Source: Rotaria sp. Silwood1 (taxonomy: Eukaryota > Rotifera > Eurotatoria > Philodinida > Philodinidae). From it: a stretch of 64,000 nt of DNA. Both the position numbers and the translations under genes were made by a program. A model generated the notes under the pieces. That model did not search any database and was not told where the DNA came from. It worked only from the letters and a program-made list of their open reading frames with translations. This document shows positions 12,329 through 24,720 of this stretch, one piece after another. Positions within the stretch are counted from its first letter, which is position 1; every line of letters begins with the position of its first letter. The stretch lies in contig CAJNOP010000004.1 of the NCBI GenBank assembly GCA_905250075.1, positions 4,953,356 through 5,017,355 of the forward strand, written 5' to 3'.

Positions 12329-13129
12329 ACCTTGTCGTCAAATAATATTTGTTTCCTTTAAATATAAATAAATATTTTTAAATAAACAAGTAGTACGTAT
12401 AAAGAGAAGAAAAAAGAAATAAATTATATATACTATTGACATTTTTATGATGAAGAATTAGAGCAAAAAAAAAGCGAAGAAAAAAAAAAAACGAAAATGT
12501 TTTTCTATCATTTTTATCAAATGATGATGTCAGAAATATTCATGATAAATGAAGAGTAGAAAAGAAAAACGTTAAACTATCAATACGAACGGAGCTTTTT
12601 TTTTTACACCCTTCAACATAAGACATCGACAGTACATAATCAAAAGAGCACGCGAATATGTGAGCATATAAACTCAGTCATGTGAAGAGAGAAAAAAACA
12701 TGCGAAACAATCATTCAAACGAGAAAAAATAAATCAAGGACTGTCTATTATAAAAAAATCTTTTACCTATCTCTTATGTAAACTAATAATGATTTGGTAA
12801 CCTTTTGAATTAAAACCTACATAGATATGTTTTCGCATTATTTTCATTAGAGTTAATCTACAATTATTGGTCTTATCGAATAGCTATGAAAGAACAAAAA
12901 TGGATTTTATATTTTAAACGATCTATTTCCTTTTCAAGTCATATCGGCTTTCGATTATACAAACTAATTTATATGTCGACATGGACGTCTATATCAATTT
13001 TATAGAGGAAAAAACTGCCCTCTGCATGATTCAATACTCATGATTTATGTTTACCAATACGTGCAGACTTATAAACCAGAAAAATTTGAATTGAATATGA
13101 AATCATATAATTAAAAGACTGAGCAATAA

Positions 13130-13413
13130 ATGTTTCCCTAGAAGGTTCTAAAATTTTAGCAAACAAGTCTTTTAAAATTTGAATTGAAAACTATTTTCAT
13201 ATTGATATTTCAACTAGACTAATTTATCTAAATAATTTCAGAATTTTTCGATGCCACAAATCCAAGATTTAAATATCCCTATTTTATGAACGCTACGTGG
13301 AAAAAATTCTGAAATTTTTTAGACAAATCAATTGAGACATTGATCTGAAAATAGTTTGTGATTTCAATATAAATATTTATTTACTAAAACATCAAAGTCT
13401 TGTAGGAAAAATT
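13130..13413. repeat. foldback (inverted repeat) element
   Basis: The left arm, about 13130-13256, and the right arm, about 13296-13413, are diverged reverse complements. The best-matching block is AAACTATTTTC...AATTTCAGAATTTTT, starting near 13188 and mirrored near 13300-13360. A short spacer of about 40 bp separates them. It could be an old MITE with long terminal inverted repeats; no target duplication was identified. Confidence 0.6.
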
Positions 13414-14689
13414 GTATGTTTTCGTCTATTCATCACATGACCTCATATATTCTTAAGGTTTTTTAGTATAAACATGTCATACTCATAGATAAAAAATAAT
13501 TATTACTGCAACTAGTTACTTTCTTAAAAAATATTTTTGTTTTTTTTTCATACCTAAGGGCATACATAAAAAATTGATTGATTGCCAATATTGAAGATAT
13601 TGAAACGAAAGCATCTAAAATAGTAAAATAAATTCATTGATAGGCACTTTTTTTTGGTTGTTATATTACGAACTCTAAGCAATTATTACTTATCGATAAA
13701 TAACTTTAAAATGCAGAAAAAAAAGTTTGTAATAAAGGTGTCATACAGGTAAAAGAATATACTGTACAAAGAAAGAATTTTTTTCTTTTTCTATTGGTTA
13801 TAAACAAGTCATGAAGTCAACTTGATAATAATGATGTCGCCTGTGAACAATCAGTTGATATAGGTTTGTTTAACATTCACAAATGAACTCTTTTTCTTTC
13901 TCAAATATAGTTGTATCTTCGTGTTTTAGAATTATATAATAAATGAAACTGTTTTTTAACTTAAAGAACAATTTCATTTTTTTTTGGATTGTTATATTTT
14001 TAAACTTTCTCAATGAAATCGATACATATATAAATATGTCAACAGTTAAATTAATATGACAAAAAACATAATAATAGTAGTTCAATTGAACTGTATCTGT
14101 TAATCATAAGACAACGAAAAGAAAGGAATAATAAGTACTACAGATTTTAACAAGCTTATCCATAATAGGCTGTAAACGTTTTCCGCTTGCTTGTGACAAT
14201 GATTTCTTTTCATTTGCTTGTGCCCTTTTCTTTTAAATACTACTATCATGATGATATTTAAATGAAAGCACAAGATTATCTTTATAAGAAAGAAGGCAAT
14301 GAAGGTGTGTATATCAAAATACCATGTCAATACGAAACATTTATTAATTTAAAACAATATATATATATCTGTCGAGAATAGTCAAACAGAAAAACATTAA
14401 CATTGTGAATGAATTTGATGATCTAGTTGCAGAAAATTTATCAAGTTCGAACATATTGCTCAAACACAAACCTGCATCTAGAAACAATAACGGTTAGTTA
14501 AAGAGTCATATAAGATAATAACCAATGAGAAAATGCATACAGTAACTTACTGAAATGAATAAATCAAGACAGAAAAAGAAATTGTTATCTTTTTATGACT
14601 AACATAAGAGGTTCTATTGATATGTAGATACTTGTACTTTCTGCTAGAAAAAATATTAAAAAAAACAGGCAGTCTGTCAATATCAAGCA

Positions 14690-14935
14690 GCTAGTTCCGC
14701 TTGTGACAGGCTCAATGATAATGTTTTGCTTGCCATTGCATTGTTGATCACATTCACAATCACACTAACAGACATTGCATTGCATCTAAAGTTTGCAGAG
14801 TAATAACTCCCCGTTCGGTATGGATGTAGATCTGGGTGTGAGTCTTTCTTCGAACACATCCACACTCACATGCACTTGTACATTCACACCCATACTCACA
14901 CTTGCCTACAATGACACTCTCGCTCAGCTTAAACT
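14690..14935. repeat. CA/TG-rich imperfect repeat patch
   Basis: The patch holds loosely repeated ACACTCACA / TTCACACCC units, densest at 14855-14910. Both strands are open for some 60 codons, but the predicted peptides are Cys/Glu/Gly repeats that simply reflect the DNA repeat. No function is assigned. Confidence 0.35.
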
Positions 14936-15435
14936 CTAGAAAGTAATTTCTCAAACGACACTCTGTGTGAGCAAGATGAAATACTGCAAAAATCGTTTAT
15001 GTGGAATAAAACCGTTTTAATTGTGTAATCGGGTAGAATATGCTGTAATATATGTATAATAAAATTTTCCTACGTAGAGGGCAAGCCGTTTCCGAGAAAC
15101 AGATATTTCTCTAAATAGATAGAGTTAGTGATCGGCCAACAAGATTCAAATGAAAAACACTTGTTTCTTTACGAAAAAAGTTCTAATAAGTTTTAAAGTT
15201 TTGGTTCCTAAGGAAAATAAGATGGACTAGGTTTCGAACAGATATAGAAACCTCAATTGCGCAGCTCACTAGTGACTCAGTCGGGAAGAAAAACGATTTT
15301 GCAATACGATTTGATCACGATTTATTTCATTGTTTTCATTTGTTATTTGAAAATTAGAAAAAAAAAAACTTATTATTTACAGTTATTAATTCTTAACTGT
15401 AAAGTTAAATAATTGAAAAGAATAGTGTACAAAAA

Positions 15436-18400
15436 TTAAATTTGTTCGTTAGTATTATCAGATGAAACGTGTACGTGTTTTCTTTTATTCTTCTTCTTCT
15501 TGTTCTTTCTTTTCGTCTTGAATACTGTAGTTTCCGACGCATTCTTTTGATTTTCATCGAATATTTTCAATAATACAGGATAGATCAACCAAGCGAAACT
15601 AAATAGTCCTTGGAATCGTGTTGGTTGTTCTGTTTGTTGATCATTTGGAAACTTATTTTGTTTTTTCTTTTTATTTTTTTGATATTTATTGATATGTATT
15701 ATCCACGGGTCATAAGTTATATGAAACCATGCTGATGCTTTTTTCTTGAGTTCGTCCGGTAATATCATTTCGTTATGAAATTGATATAAATCAAGCTGAT
15801 TTTTCCATGTTAATTTTTTCGATATATCGGACCATTTAGCTGTTTCTTCTTGTGACTCATCCGTTAATTGATAGAACTCTTCCCAGAAGAGACGTAAATA
15901 TCTAACAGAAAAAAAAAACGAACATGAAGAATTTTATAAATGTATATTGATCGAAATAAAAAGAAGCTGTTAGCACAATTTCTGTGGGATTAAAATGTGA
16001 AACATAATGTAATTGCTGTTGCTAATCACAGGCAGATTGCTTTCTTCCTTTGATTTTAGAACACCTCTCTTCTTCATCTTTTTATTTAATCATCCAGAGT
16101 TTGCAATAAGAAATAATTCATATATTATAAAGAAACGTTATTAATCTACAGTTTCTGAAAATATTTGAAGAACATTTGTCACGGTCTGTGGGATTTGTTC
16201 CAAAATTCTACCCTATAAATTCTTCAACATTGCTTTTATACCATGAACAGGGTCGCTGATTAAAGGTAGATGGAGGTAGATGGCTTTCTCTTCTCCTTAA
16301 AATATTCAACTATCTACCAAGTTTTTACATCTGCATGGCAACTTTGAACAAAACCAAGATTTTGAAAAATTATTTATCTTTCGCTAGCAGAAAGTGAAAT
16401 AAAAATAAGTGGACAATGTCGTTGCAAGGTGAATAGGATTGAGGAACGACGATCTTGGGATTAGGTCGTATATGTTGTGGGAGAGATTAGATCACAATGA
16501 TTTCCGTTCTTCTCTCTCTGTCTAATCAACACTTATAATACTTCAAGAATGAGTGCACTTTCTGCGATAATTTTTGAACTTTCTGTCATACATAAAATAT
16601 TAACAGTCTTGTTTGTCTTTTACAAAAGTAATTATACGTACTTTTCTTGTATGACTCTATATGTATGTGTAATTTCATTTCGTAAATCGAAAATTTTAGT
16701 TTCTTTTGCATATTGTTTTGAAGTGAATTTAAGAATATAACCCGAAAGAACTTCAACTTCATGTTTGATACCATATTGTCGCATGATTCTTTTTATATCT
16801 CTATCATATTCACTTTTAATGATGCGAGCATCTTGCACGTATTCATCCTTTCCATTAATAACAAACGATTCATAAGGAAATATTGATGTAGCAAAGATTT
16901 CTTCTTCATTAATATTCAAATTACTACTGTAATATATAACTTTATCATAGAGTTTACCCAGAATTGTTTGTGAATCATATGTTGGTTTATCGTGCTTTTC
17001 CATATAATGTGGATACTTGGTAGGACGAAGTTCATGTGTAAGACGAGGTGCATTGACACCTTTTTTAGCGAAATCGACGGCCACACTATATAAAATAATA
17101 GTAACAGTTTTTCAAAGAAATTAATATAGGTGTGAGTGTAGCGGGAAATTAATAGACAAGTCAAAAATTTTTCTTCTTTACTATTTTTACTTTAGATAAA
17201 TCATATGTGATCTGTTATCATATTATTTTTTTTATGTGTGTATATTCAATAAATATTTCCCTGCTCAGATTTTTGCATCTGTAATTACACATGGAATATG
17301 AAAATCGATATAATATCGTTATCTAACTTTAAGTAAAAAAGAAATGAATAAGAATGGATTTAAGTTTAAAAGTTCTGATTTTTCATAAATTAGTATCAGC
17401 CGCTAAATATATATATATATATATATATATCATATGGGCTATGTTTTACTGATTGACAATATGGCTTTGCTAAATGCAAATGAATATATCTCTAGATGCT
17501 GAAGTTCTAGAGCTAATTTTTATGTTTTTAAATATATGCTGAGTTACTCTAGATAACTTGAAGGACTCAATTCTCGAGTTTGTTATTTAGACAAGTTAAC
17601 TACGTAGTATTTGTGAAGTGACACGTGAAACCCCGAGATCTTGATTGAACATGTTTCTAGTTAAAAAAAAAACTGTTGGCGCAAACCCTGCGGGATTAAA
17701 ATGTGAAACACGATGTAGCTGTTGTTACTAGTCACATGAATGTGGCTTTCTTCGATATACCGTGGGACTCATTTAATCATCATTTTTAACTTAATTCTCT
17801 AGAACTACAACAAGAAAGTAGTTGATATATTCTTATGAGACTCTAGTGATATATAATCATAGATCGTGTATCAAAAGGTCTGTCACGGTCTCTGATGGTC
17901 TTTGGAGTCCCTCTGTCACGGTCTGTGATGGTCTCTGCAGTCCATCTCTCACGTTCTGTGCTGGTCTCTGAAGTCCATCTCTCGCGGTCTGTAATGGATT
18001 CGGAGGGCATCTGTGATGGGTACATGCCGTCTGTCACGATCTGTGCGGGGAAGGGAGTGGGTCCAAATTTCTACCCTATATACTTCAACACTCCTTTCAG
18101 ATCGTGTTTCACAATATTATTTATTCAAACAATATTTTTGAATACTGAATGGTGTGTTTAGTAGACAGCTCTTCAAGTTAACAAAATCTCCATGGAAAGT
18201 TTTTGCCTGACCATGCTTATGTTCTCAGAAAACTGAATTTACTTATTGTTAATAGCGTGACAGAATGTGAATATACAAATATAAAATAATCTTGTAATCG
18301 AACGAAGAATTTCAAACTAATTCTAAATCGTACAAATCCTTCTTGTGAGATCTTAAGAGAGACTACAAAATACAAGGTTATGTTTCAAAACATGAGAATA

Positions 18401-21400
18401 TCTATGGAGAATGAATTTTTTTAGAAACATTTTTACTTATATTTGGGTGTTACTGAAAATTCCACTATCAATGTCGTTCATAGTTTGAAATCTGGCAGGA
18501 AATTCTAAGATTTTTCTGTCATAATGTTAAAAATCGGTTTCCTAATTTCTTCAGAATTCAAAGCATCCACGTTTTTATGTCGATTCTCGATTAATAAACT
18601 TGTTCAAGAATATACATCTAGTAAAGAATTAAAGTCTAAAGAATGATAATTATGTCTAGTTTTGACCGATATCAGACATATAGACTCCGTTCGTTATATT
18701 AGTCATTTGTAAATAATTAAAATAAAAATTTTTGTATTCAAATGATGTAAATGTTGAGTGTATTTTTATTTTAACATACCTGTGCATTTTAGCTAACTGA
18801 AGGCATTTTTCATTTTTAGCACCATTTTCTAATTGATCAGCAAAAGCCAAATGACTGTTAGCAATAAGACCAAGACTAAAACAAATAATTGATGACTAAT
18901 AAAGAATGAAAATTTTCTAATTTACTTGTCGGCTGCAATATATTCGCCAAAAAAATTACAAACATCTTTAATAGTATGTTTGACAAATGTTCCTAATTGT
19001 ATTTTGTTAACTTCGTCTTCTTGATCTTGATAATCAAATGGATCTTCGTTTTTTTCAAATATTAAATCTGGATGACGACTTATCCAGAATGTATCTCCAT
19101 CCAAGTCGCCACCAGACATTTCCTTAGGATGAGGACGAGGTTCTTGCATCGGAAAAACAATTACATTTTTTAATCCATACAAAGCAGGTACATCAACTGC
19201 TTTGAGTTTTCGAATATCACCTTTCAATAAAAAAAAGTATAAATAAATAAATATTATTTCATAAAGTAAACTATTATAATGATCATCTATGAAAATACAT
19301 ACCTGGATGAAAACATGGATTTCTTGTAACTATTACGGAACCTCGAATAATTTCTCTTGTTGAATTTTCTGTTTGTTGATGAGTATTATCTATTTGAATA
19401 AAAACTTCACCATAGTTAAGTGTTCGACTTTCATCAATGACTCCCAATAAAGACCATGAATTTGGTACACGAATTTTTGCTTTTGTTCGTAATTCTTTAA
19501 CAAGAAATGCTTTAATAACAAAAAGAAGTTGTCGAACAAATGGATCTTTTCGTTCATGTAGCCTTTTTAAATATTCAATTAAAAATCCATGATATCCATT
19601 TCCACCGAATTCATTCAATTCTTTTAATGATTCACATGCTTTTTGCCAATTTTCTGTTAGCGCTTTTAATTGTTGTAACATATGGTCTTGCAAAGACATA
19701 AATGTTTGATCACCAATACCAAGTGATGATAGAAGAAGAATAATTTGTCGATTCAAATAGGCAACTGAAGGATTAAGTGATGTACGTACAACATCAATCG
19801 AAATATTTTCTTTTGCAGTAAACTTGTTCATAGATTTACGGAAGTGAACATATTCATCGGGATTAATAATCTTATCAGAAACATCCACACAGACCATGCC
19901 TGTAAGAAATTATTGTATATATATATATATATTTTTTTTTGTTGCTTTATCTTTCAAAATTATATTTCAATAAGTTATTATGATAAAAAATATTACCTTT
20001 ATAACCTCCACAACGAATTTGAAATGCGCAAGGACAAATTTTTTCAGACAATTTCATTTCTTGTGTTAATCTTTTGGCAAATTCTGGTCTAATTATACCA
20101 ATACCATCTGTGAAACAATGTTCACGTCTACATTCACTAGTTGTTTCGAATCGTATGAAATCGGATATTTCTCTAATTTGACGACTTTCAAGTTGAATAC
20201 CTTTGATACTTGTCGAAAATGATTGTCCTAACTAGAAAAATAATAAATTCTCATAATATTAATATAAATGTTTAACTTTACTTACACGAGCAGCTAATTT
20301 GGCTACAGGACTAACATTTCGAAAATCACCCATCCATGCACGAATAGTATTAACTGTAGTACCATCATCAGCTGTAGCAAACATCCAACAAGAATGTTCA
20401 CGTAATTGTGAACTTGAAAAAGCTAAAAAGTCATAATTTCGATCACATATATTAACTCCTTTTATCAAGATTTTTTTGATACGCTCATAAATCTTAGTCA
20501 TATTATCATTGTAATTACGTAATACACGATAGTCTGTGTAAAAAAAGACATTAGAATACAAAAATTTGAATTAATTTTATTAGATCAATCATTTTACCTT
20601 CATCTCGAAACGTTACACGAAGAAATCGATTTTGATGTTGTACGAAACGACGTGTAACAGCACATTTTTCTTCCCGATAGGGTCCTTCATAAAGAACTGT
20701 TGATGGTGTGATGTATATCTTACGCATTAAAAATGGATCAGCATTTGTAGTACGTAATTCAAGTTTTGTAACATAAATTCCTGTTGTTTTTGTTCTACAA
20801 AGTTCAAATCTTTTGAGTAATTGCTCAAATGCAGAAATGAGTAGACGACTAAATGTTCCAAGATGAGACTTTGTTGGTGCTGACAAAAATTTTTTCATGT
20901 CTGTCGTAATTGATGCTATTTCTATATTTTCAAAATCGACTAATTTTCCAGTAGTACATGAACGAATATTTTGAGAAATAAATGAATTATCATTATTATT
21001 CGAAAGATCTTCAGTAGTAGTTATCACTTGGTTTTCTTGTTGTTCTGTTGATTCTTCTTCATCATCTTTACAATTCCAATCTTCGTCTTCATTATCACAA
21101 GTTGTAGCAAACCATCGAGGAGCAAATTCAACAATTTTATCTATAAACAATATGAAAATAAATTTTGTAAAACTGAAATAAATTTTTTTTTTCTTTTTAA
21201 ATTTACCTGTTAGAGCAATTAATGTATTAATTGTACATATCTTTAAAATATGTTCAGCGTGTTCATCAACAATTAAATCATTAACTGTAATGATATGTTT
21301 TGATATAAGTTTCATAATTTCAAATTTTGTTTCAAAAGGATATGATGGCCATCGACAATTAAGAAAATTATTTACATTCGCTTGATTTTGTTCTATCCAT

Positions 21401-22935
21401 TCATCGTTAGATATTAATGAAACGGATTCGAGATTTTTTCTTGCAGCTTCTACCGTTTTAATTAACTGCATGATATTGAATTCAGAAAATTGTCGTGGTG
21501 ATAAATTATAACGACGTAAAACTTTGAATAATTTTACATAATCATCACGTAAATTTAGTGAAGATAATTTAAAGATCCATGCATTGGCATGACCAATAAG
21601 TCCATAGCCAGGTAGACGATTCTCATTCGAGCCATCACATTTTGGGTGATTTTGATTTCTTATTTCTAAAATGATTGGAGGTCGTTTGATTTCAATGAGT
21701 AAAAACACTTCATCATGATTGATTAATACTGGAGTTATCTTTCGAGCTTTCAAACTACAATACAAAAAATAGTTTTAAAACAAATGATATTATTTGAAAC
21801 TTTCTTTTCAATCTATTTTTAATAGGATATAAGAAAAAAAAATTATAAATTAATGTTCAGAATCGTTTATTGAAATCAATAGAACTTACTCTCGAAAGTT
21901 CCATTCAAATTTCAGTTGAGTAGTGACAACAGAATCATCCATCACCATCATGTCTAACTCGCCGATAATAGATAGTTTTTTCTTATCACTATCGATATTC
22001 AATTGAAAACTTTTACATTTATCAATTAGAAGACGATGAGCAATGATGCCGAATCGGTCAACATTAGAAACAATGCCGTTTGCTGTTGGTATGTTTTGCA
22101 TCGCTGTTTCTGTAATTAGTGTTCCGTAATGAATATTTGTAATTTTAACACTAGTACTTGTAGCTGCACCGATGTTTGTTATCATAGTAGATAAAATAGT
22201 GGTAGCTTGTTGAGAAGGTCGATTAGTACGTTTGATATCTAATTTTTTGCCATTAAAAATAAAGGCTGCTTTGTTCCTTTCACTTCTATATAGAACTTCA
22301 ACCGCTATTGGAATAGAATCAAAGCGAATAAAAGCATAACGAGCACCTTTCTAAAAATAATTTATAACTTTCAGTATCAACAATAAGTAAAACCAAGTAT
22401 TTATTCCTACCCTATTATTTTTCAACTCAACATAACTAACACCATAGCCATGTTCGATGAACCAATTTTTAAGATTATGCCATTTCGTGTCCGAAGGTAT
22501 ATTACCAACATAGAGTTGAGGAGTTGATAAAGATGTTATTCCAGATTCATCAATTGTTGGATCAATTGCTACACAATATTTTCCTGTGCTTCCTATTTGG
22601 CGAGTGAGTGGTGGAGCTGTCAAATACGATTGAATAGAATCATTAAGAAATGGTATAGATAAAATTGAATTAGTTGAACAGCGAGGTTCAGAATGCATGG
22701 CCAAATGAATAGAATAATTTAAAGGAATATCGATTAAAGGAATTTCGAATTCATCAGATACAACTTCTCCTAATATAATATTTCCTAATGATGTAAAATG
22801 GTGAGTGTCGTCGAAATCACAATAATTGTCATAATTATTATCATCATGCATGTCAATCATTCGATCATCGATAATATCATCTTCCATAGAATCATCAGAT
22901 GAATTACTTTCGAATTCCGATTCGGATGTTGACAT
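15436..22935 (-). CDS. cellular RNA-dependent RNA polymerase with RRM
   Basis: Eukaryotic RdRP of the QDE-1/EGO-1/RDR family, which makes double-stranded RNA from single-stranded templates in RNA silencing. Eleven exons: 22935-22411, 22350-21890, 21754-21207, 21140-20598, 20533-20286, 20231-19997, 19899-19303, 19220-18926, 18875-18780, 17085-16642 and 15901-15436, giving 1485 residues in frame. Near the N-terminus is an RRM with RNP2 LYVGNI (about 141-146) and RNP1 KGARYAFIRF (176-185). The core has SSSQLREHSCWMF, AWMGDF, DGIG and CAFQIRCGGYKG. The catalytic DLDGD is at about 1091-1095, and VDFAKKGV and ASAWFHITY lie near the C-terminus. All key aspartates are present, so it looks active. The tail is Lys-rich. 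Introns 9 (1.7 kb) and 10 (0.74 kb) carry copies of one repeat. The fourth exon boundary is an in-frame 66-bp intron. The start is the first ATG with no earlier in-frame ATG seen. Confidence 0.94.
15968..16230. repeat. dispersed repeat, copy A (RdRP intron 10)
   Basis: It begins GTTAGCACAATTTCTGTGGGATT and ends near GTTCCAAAATTCTACCCTATAAATTC. It aligns with copy B at 17672-18092 at both ends, sharing GGGATTAAAATGTGAAACA on the left, TTGTCACGGTCTGTG in the middle and TTCTACCCTATA on the right. It lacks the tandem 33-bp array of copy B. The family is unknown. No transposase, no RNA polymerase III box and no terminal inverted repeat was recognised. Confidence 0.65.
17672..18092. repeat. dispersed repeat, copy B, with 33-bp tandem array
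   Basis: Same family as copy A, in the same orientation, within RdRP intron 9. It contains a minisatellite of four units of 33 bp starting at 17881, 17914, 17947 and 17980 (consensus TGTCACGGTCTGTGATGGTC...), then a degenerate fifth. Since 33 is divisible by three, both strands stay open across the array; that is a by-product and no protein is proposed. Confidence 0.7.
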
Positions 22936-24720
22936 TTTTTCAACTCTTTCAGTGAATATAATACCTGATGAAAGATCTTCTTTAGAAGAATTTATTTGAC
23001 AAACTTTAAACTAAAATAAATCAAGTCAATTAAGAACTATCTAATCAAGTATTGATAAGTAATTGTTCAGATTGTTTTTAAAATCTCACCAATTAAATAG
23101 CATTTGACTATTTTGACAATTGGAGAAAAATCTATTTTTTCCCAGTGATGATGACTAATCACACACTTCAAACCTTATTTGCATTCAATCTCGTGTTGCA
23201 TATATGATACTCAGCAAAATTTTTTCTTCTGCATTACTTTCTAAAATTCTCTTTAATTTGAAATAAATAAACACATTGAAGATGACTTCAAATAATAGAG
23301 AAAAAAGTATTAAAAACAGACACATATGTAGGACAGGTAAACATTAATAATTGAATTTTTGAATACAAAGAAAGAGAAATGAAAAATAAAACGATTGTTC
23401 GAACATATTTTTCTTTCTGTTAAGAAAGATAATTTTCTGTAGAAGATTTGTAATATATGTGAATATGATGTCATGAAGTCAAAGTAGAATATAAATTTTT
23501 CAACCAATGATAAATTTTTTTAAGAGATTACTTAATAATATAAATCCCATGAAAATATTCAATAAATCTTTCGGTAAGTTTCAACAATATTTATTACATT
23601 TTAAACGTATTTATTTTGTTTTTGAAAAACACTGTGCAAATTCATACTATATCATTTTGAATCCTTTTATTATAAGATATATTTTTGTTATTTTTTAAAC
23701 GTTATTTTCGTTATATTTTTTCTATTACCCAGGTCAAACAGATACGAACGTAGACAACTATATACGGAGACTTATGATGATTGGCATGATGTCCTCATGT
23801 GATCGTATATTATCCTGTCATATACGATCTCCCTTTCTCTTCGTCGATGTTCCGTATATGAGACCATGTAATTTGGTCGTATGCGTAGAAATACAGAACA
23901 TGTACGATTATTTCCGAGTATATAAAAACCCCATCTTCTTCGATGTGAGAAGAGAATAAAAATCCAAGATAAAAATCTGACATTTATATACGTCGTATGT
24001 TATCATGTATCCATATTATTCTACAAAGTTTTTTGATTGTTTTATATTGAGACAACCATGAAGTCATTAGTGTTCGACGAGCATGAAAACTTGTTTATTA
24101 GATTTTAATAGTATTTTTCTATTATGTATATTCACTTCTCATGAATCTATCAATCTATGAATGAGACCAAGATACAAAAATAGATAAGAAATTTACAACA
24201 ACAGAAAAACAACACATATTTTCTTGTAAATATAAAAAAAGCTTTATAAAGGTCACAACATGAAATCAAGGTTATTACATCCATTGTACCGAAAAAAAGA
24301 TTAACTGCGATTCTAGAGACAAAAGATGTCTTATCAAAATTATTATAAAACTTCTATCGAGAAAAGTTTAAGTAAAAATTGACTTCATAATTAATACTCT
24401 ACATATCAAAATAAAAACAAAAGCTCAATATGATTGTCAAACATCAATATTGTCTTTATATAGAGGCTATGCTAATGATTTATCTTATTATAAATAAGTA
24501 TAAAAAAAAACATGATTTAGCAGATGTCGCGATTCATCACTAAATACTTTAACATTCCTCAATATCAGTCTATAAACTCTAATATTTTATTGGACGAAAT
24601 ACTTCATGGACTAGGGGTGTTTACCGAAGGTGAATGTGTACAATTCATTCTTTTTGTCTTGGATTCCTATCAATTATAGTACGTACATATTTCAGACCTA
24701 AATAAAAGGAGAAGAACAAA
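22936..24720. other. intergenic between RdRP and citrate synthase
   Basis: Divergent intergenic region holding the upstream sequences of both genes. Positions 23740-24010 are richer in CpG and repeat the motif TCATATACG / CGTATATGA. Just before citrate synthase, CATATTTCAG at 24686-24695 looks like a 3' splice acceptor 25 bases ahead of the ATG, which would fit spliced-leader trans-splicing. A 50-codon frame at 24524 has no recognisable match. Confidence 0.4.

Larger units (their letters stand above)
12329..15435. other. intergenic 3.1 kb
   Basis: Non-coding sequence between the 5' end of the UBASH3-like gene and the 3' end of the RdRP gene. It contains a foldback repeat (13130-13413) and a CA/TG-rich patch (14690-14935). 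The remaining short frames are AT-rich and unrecognisable. Confidence 0.45.

Noticed and set aside
17843-18037. Minus-strand frame with repeated ITDRERWTSET-like 11-residue units
   Set aside because: It simply translates the 33-bp minisatellite within an RdRP intron; no start context, splice link or known domain.
24524-24676. 50-codon plus frame just upstream of citrate synthase
   Set aside because: No recognisable similarity, and the citrate synthase presequence starts cleanly at 24721.
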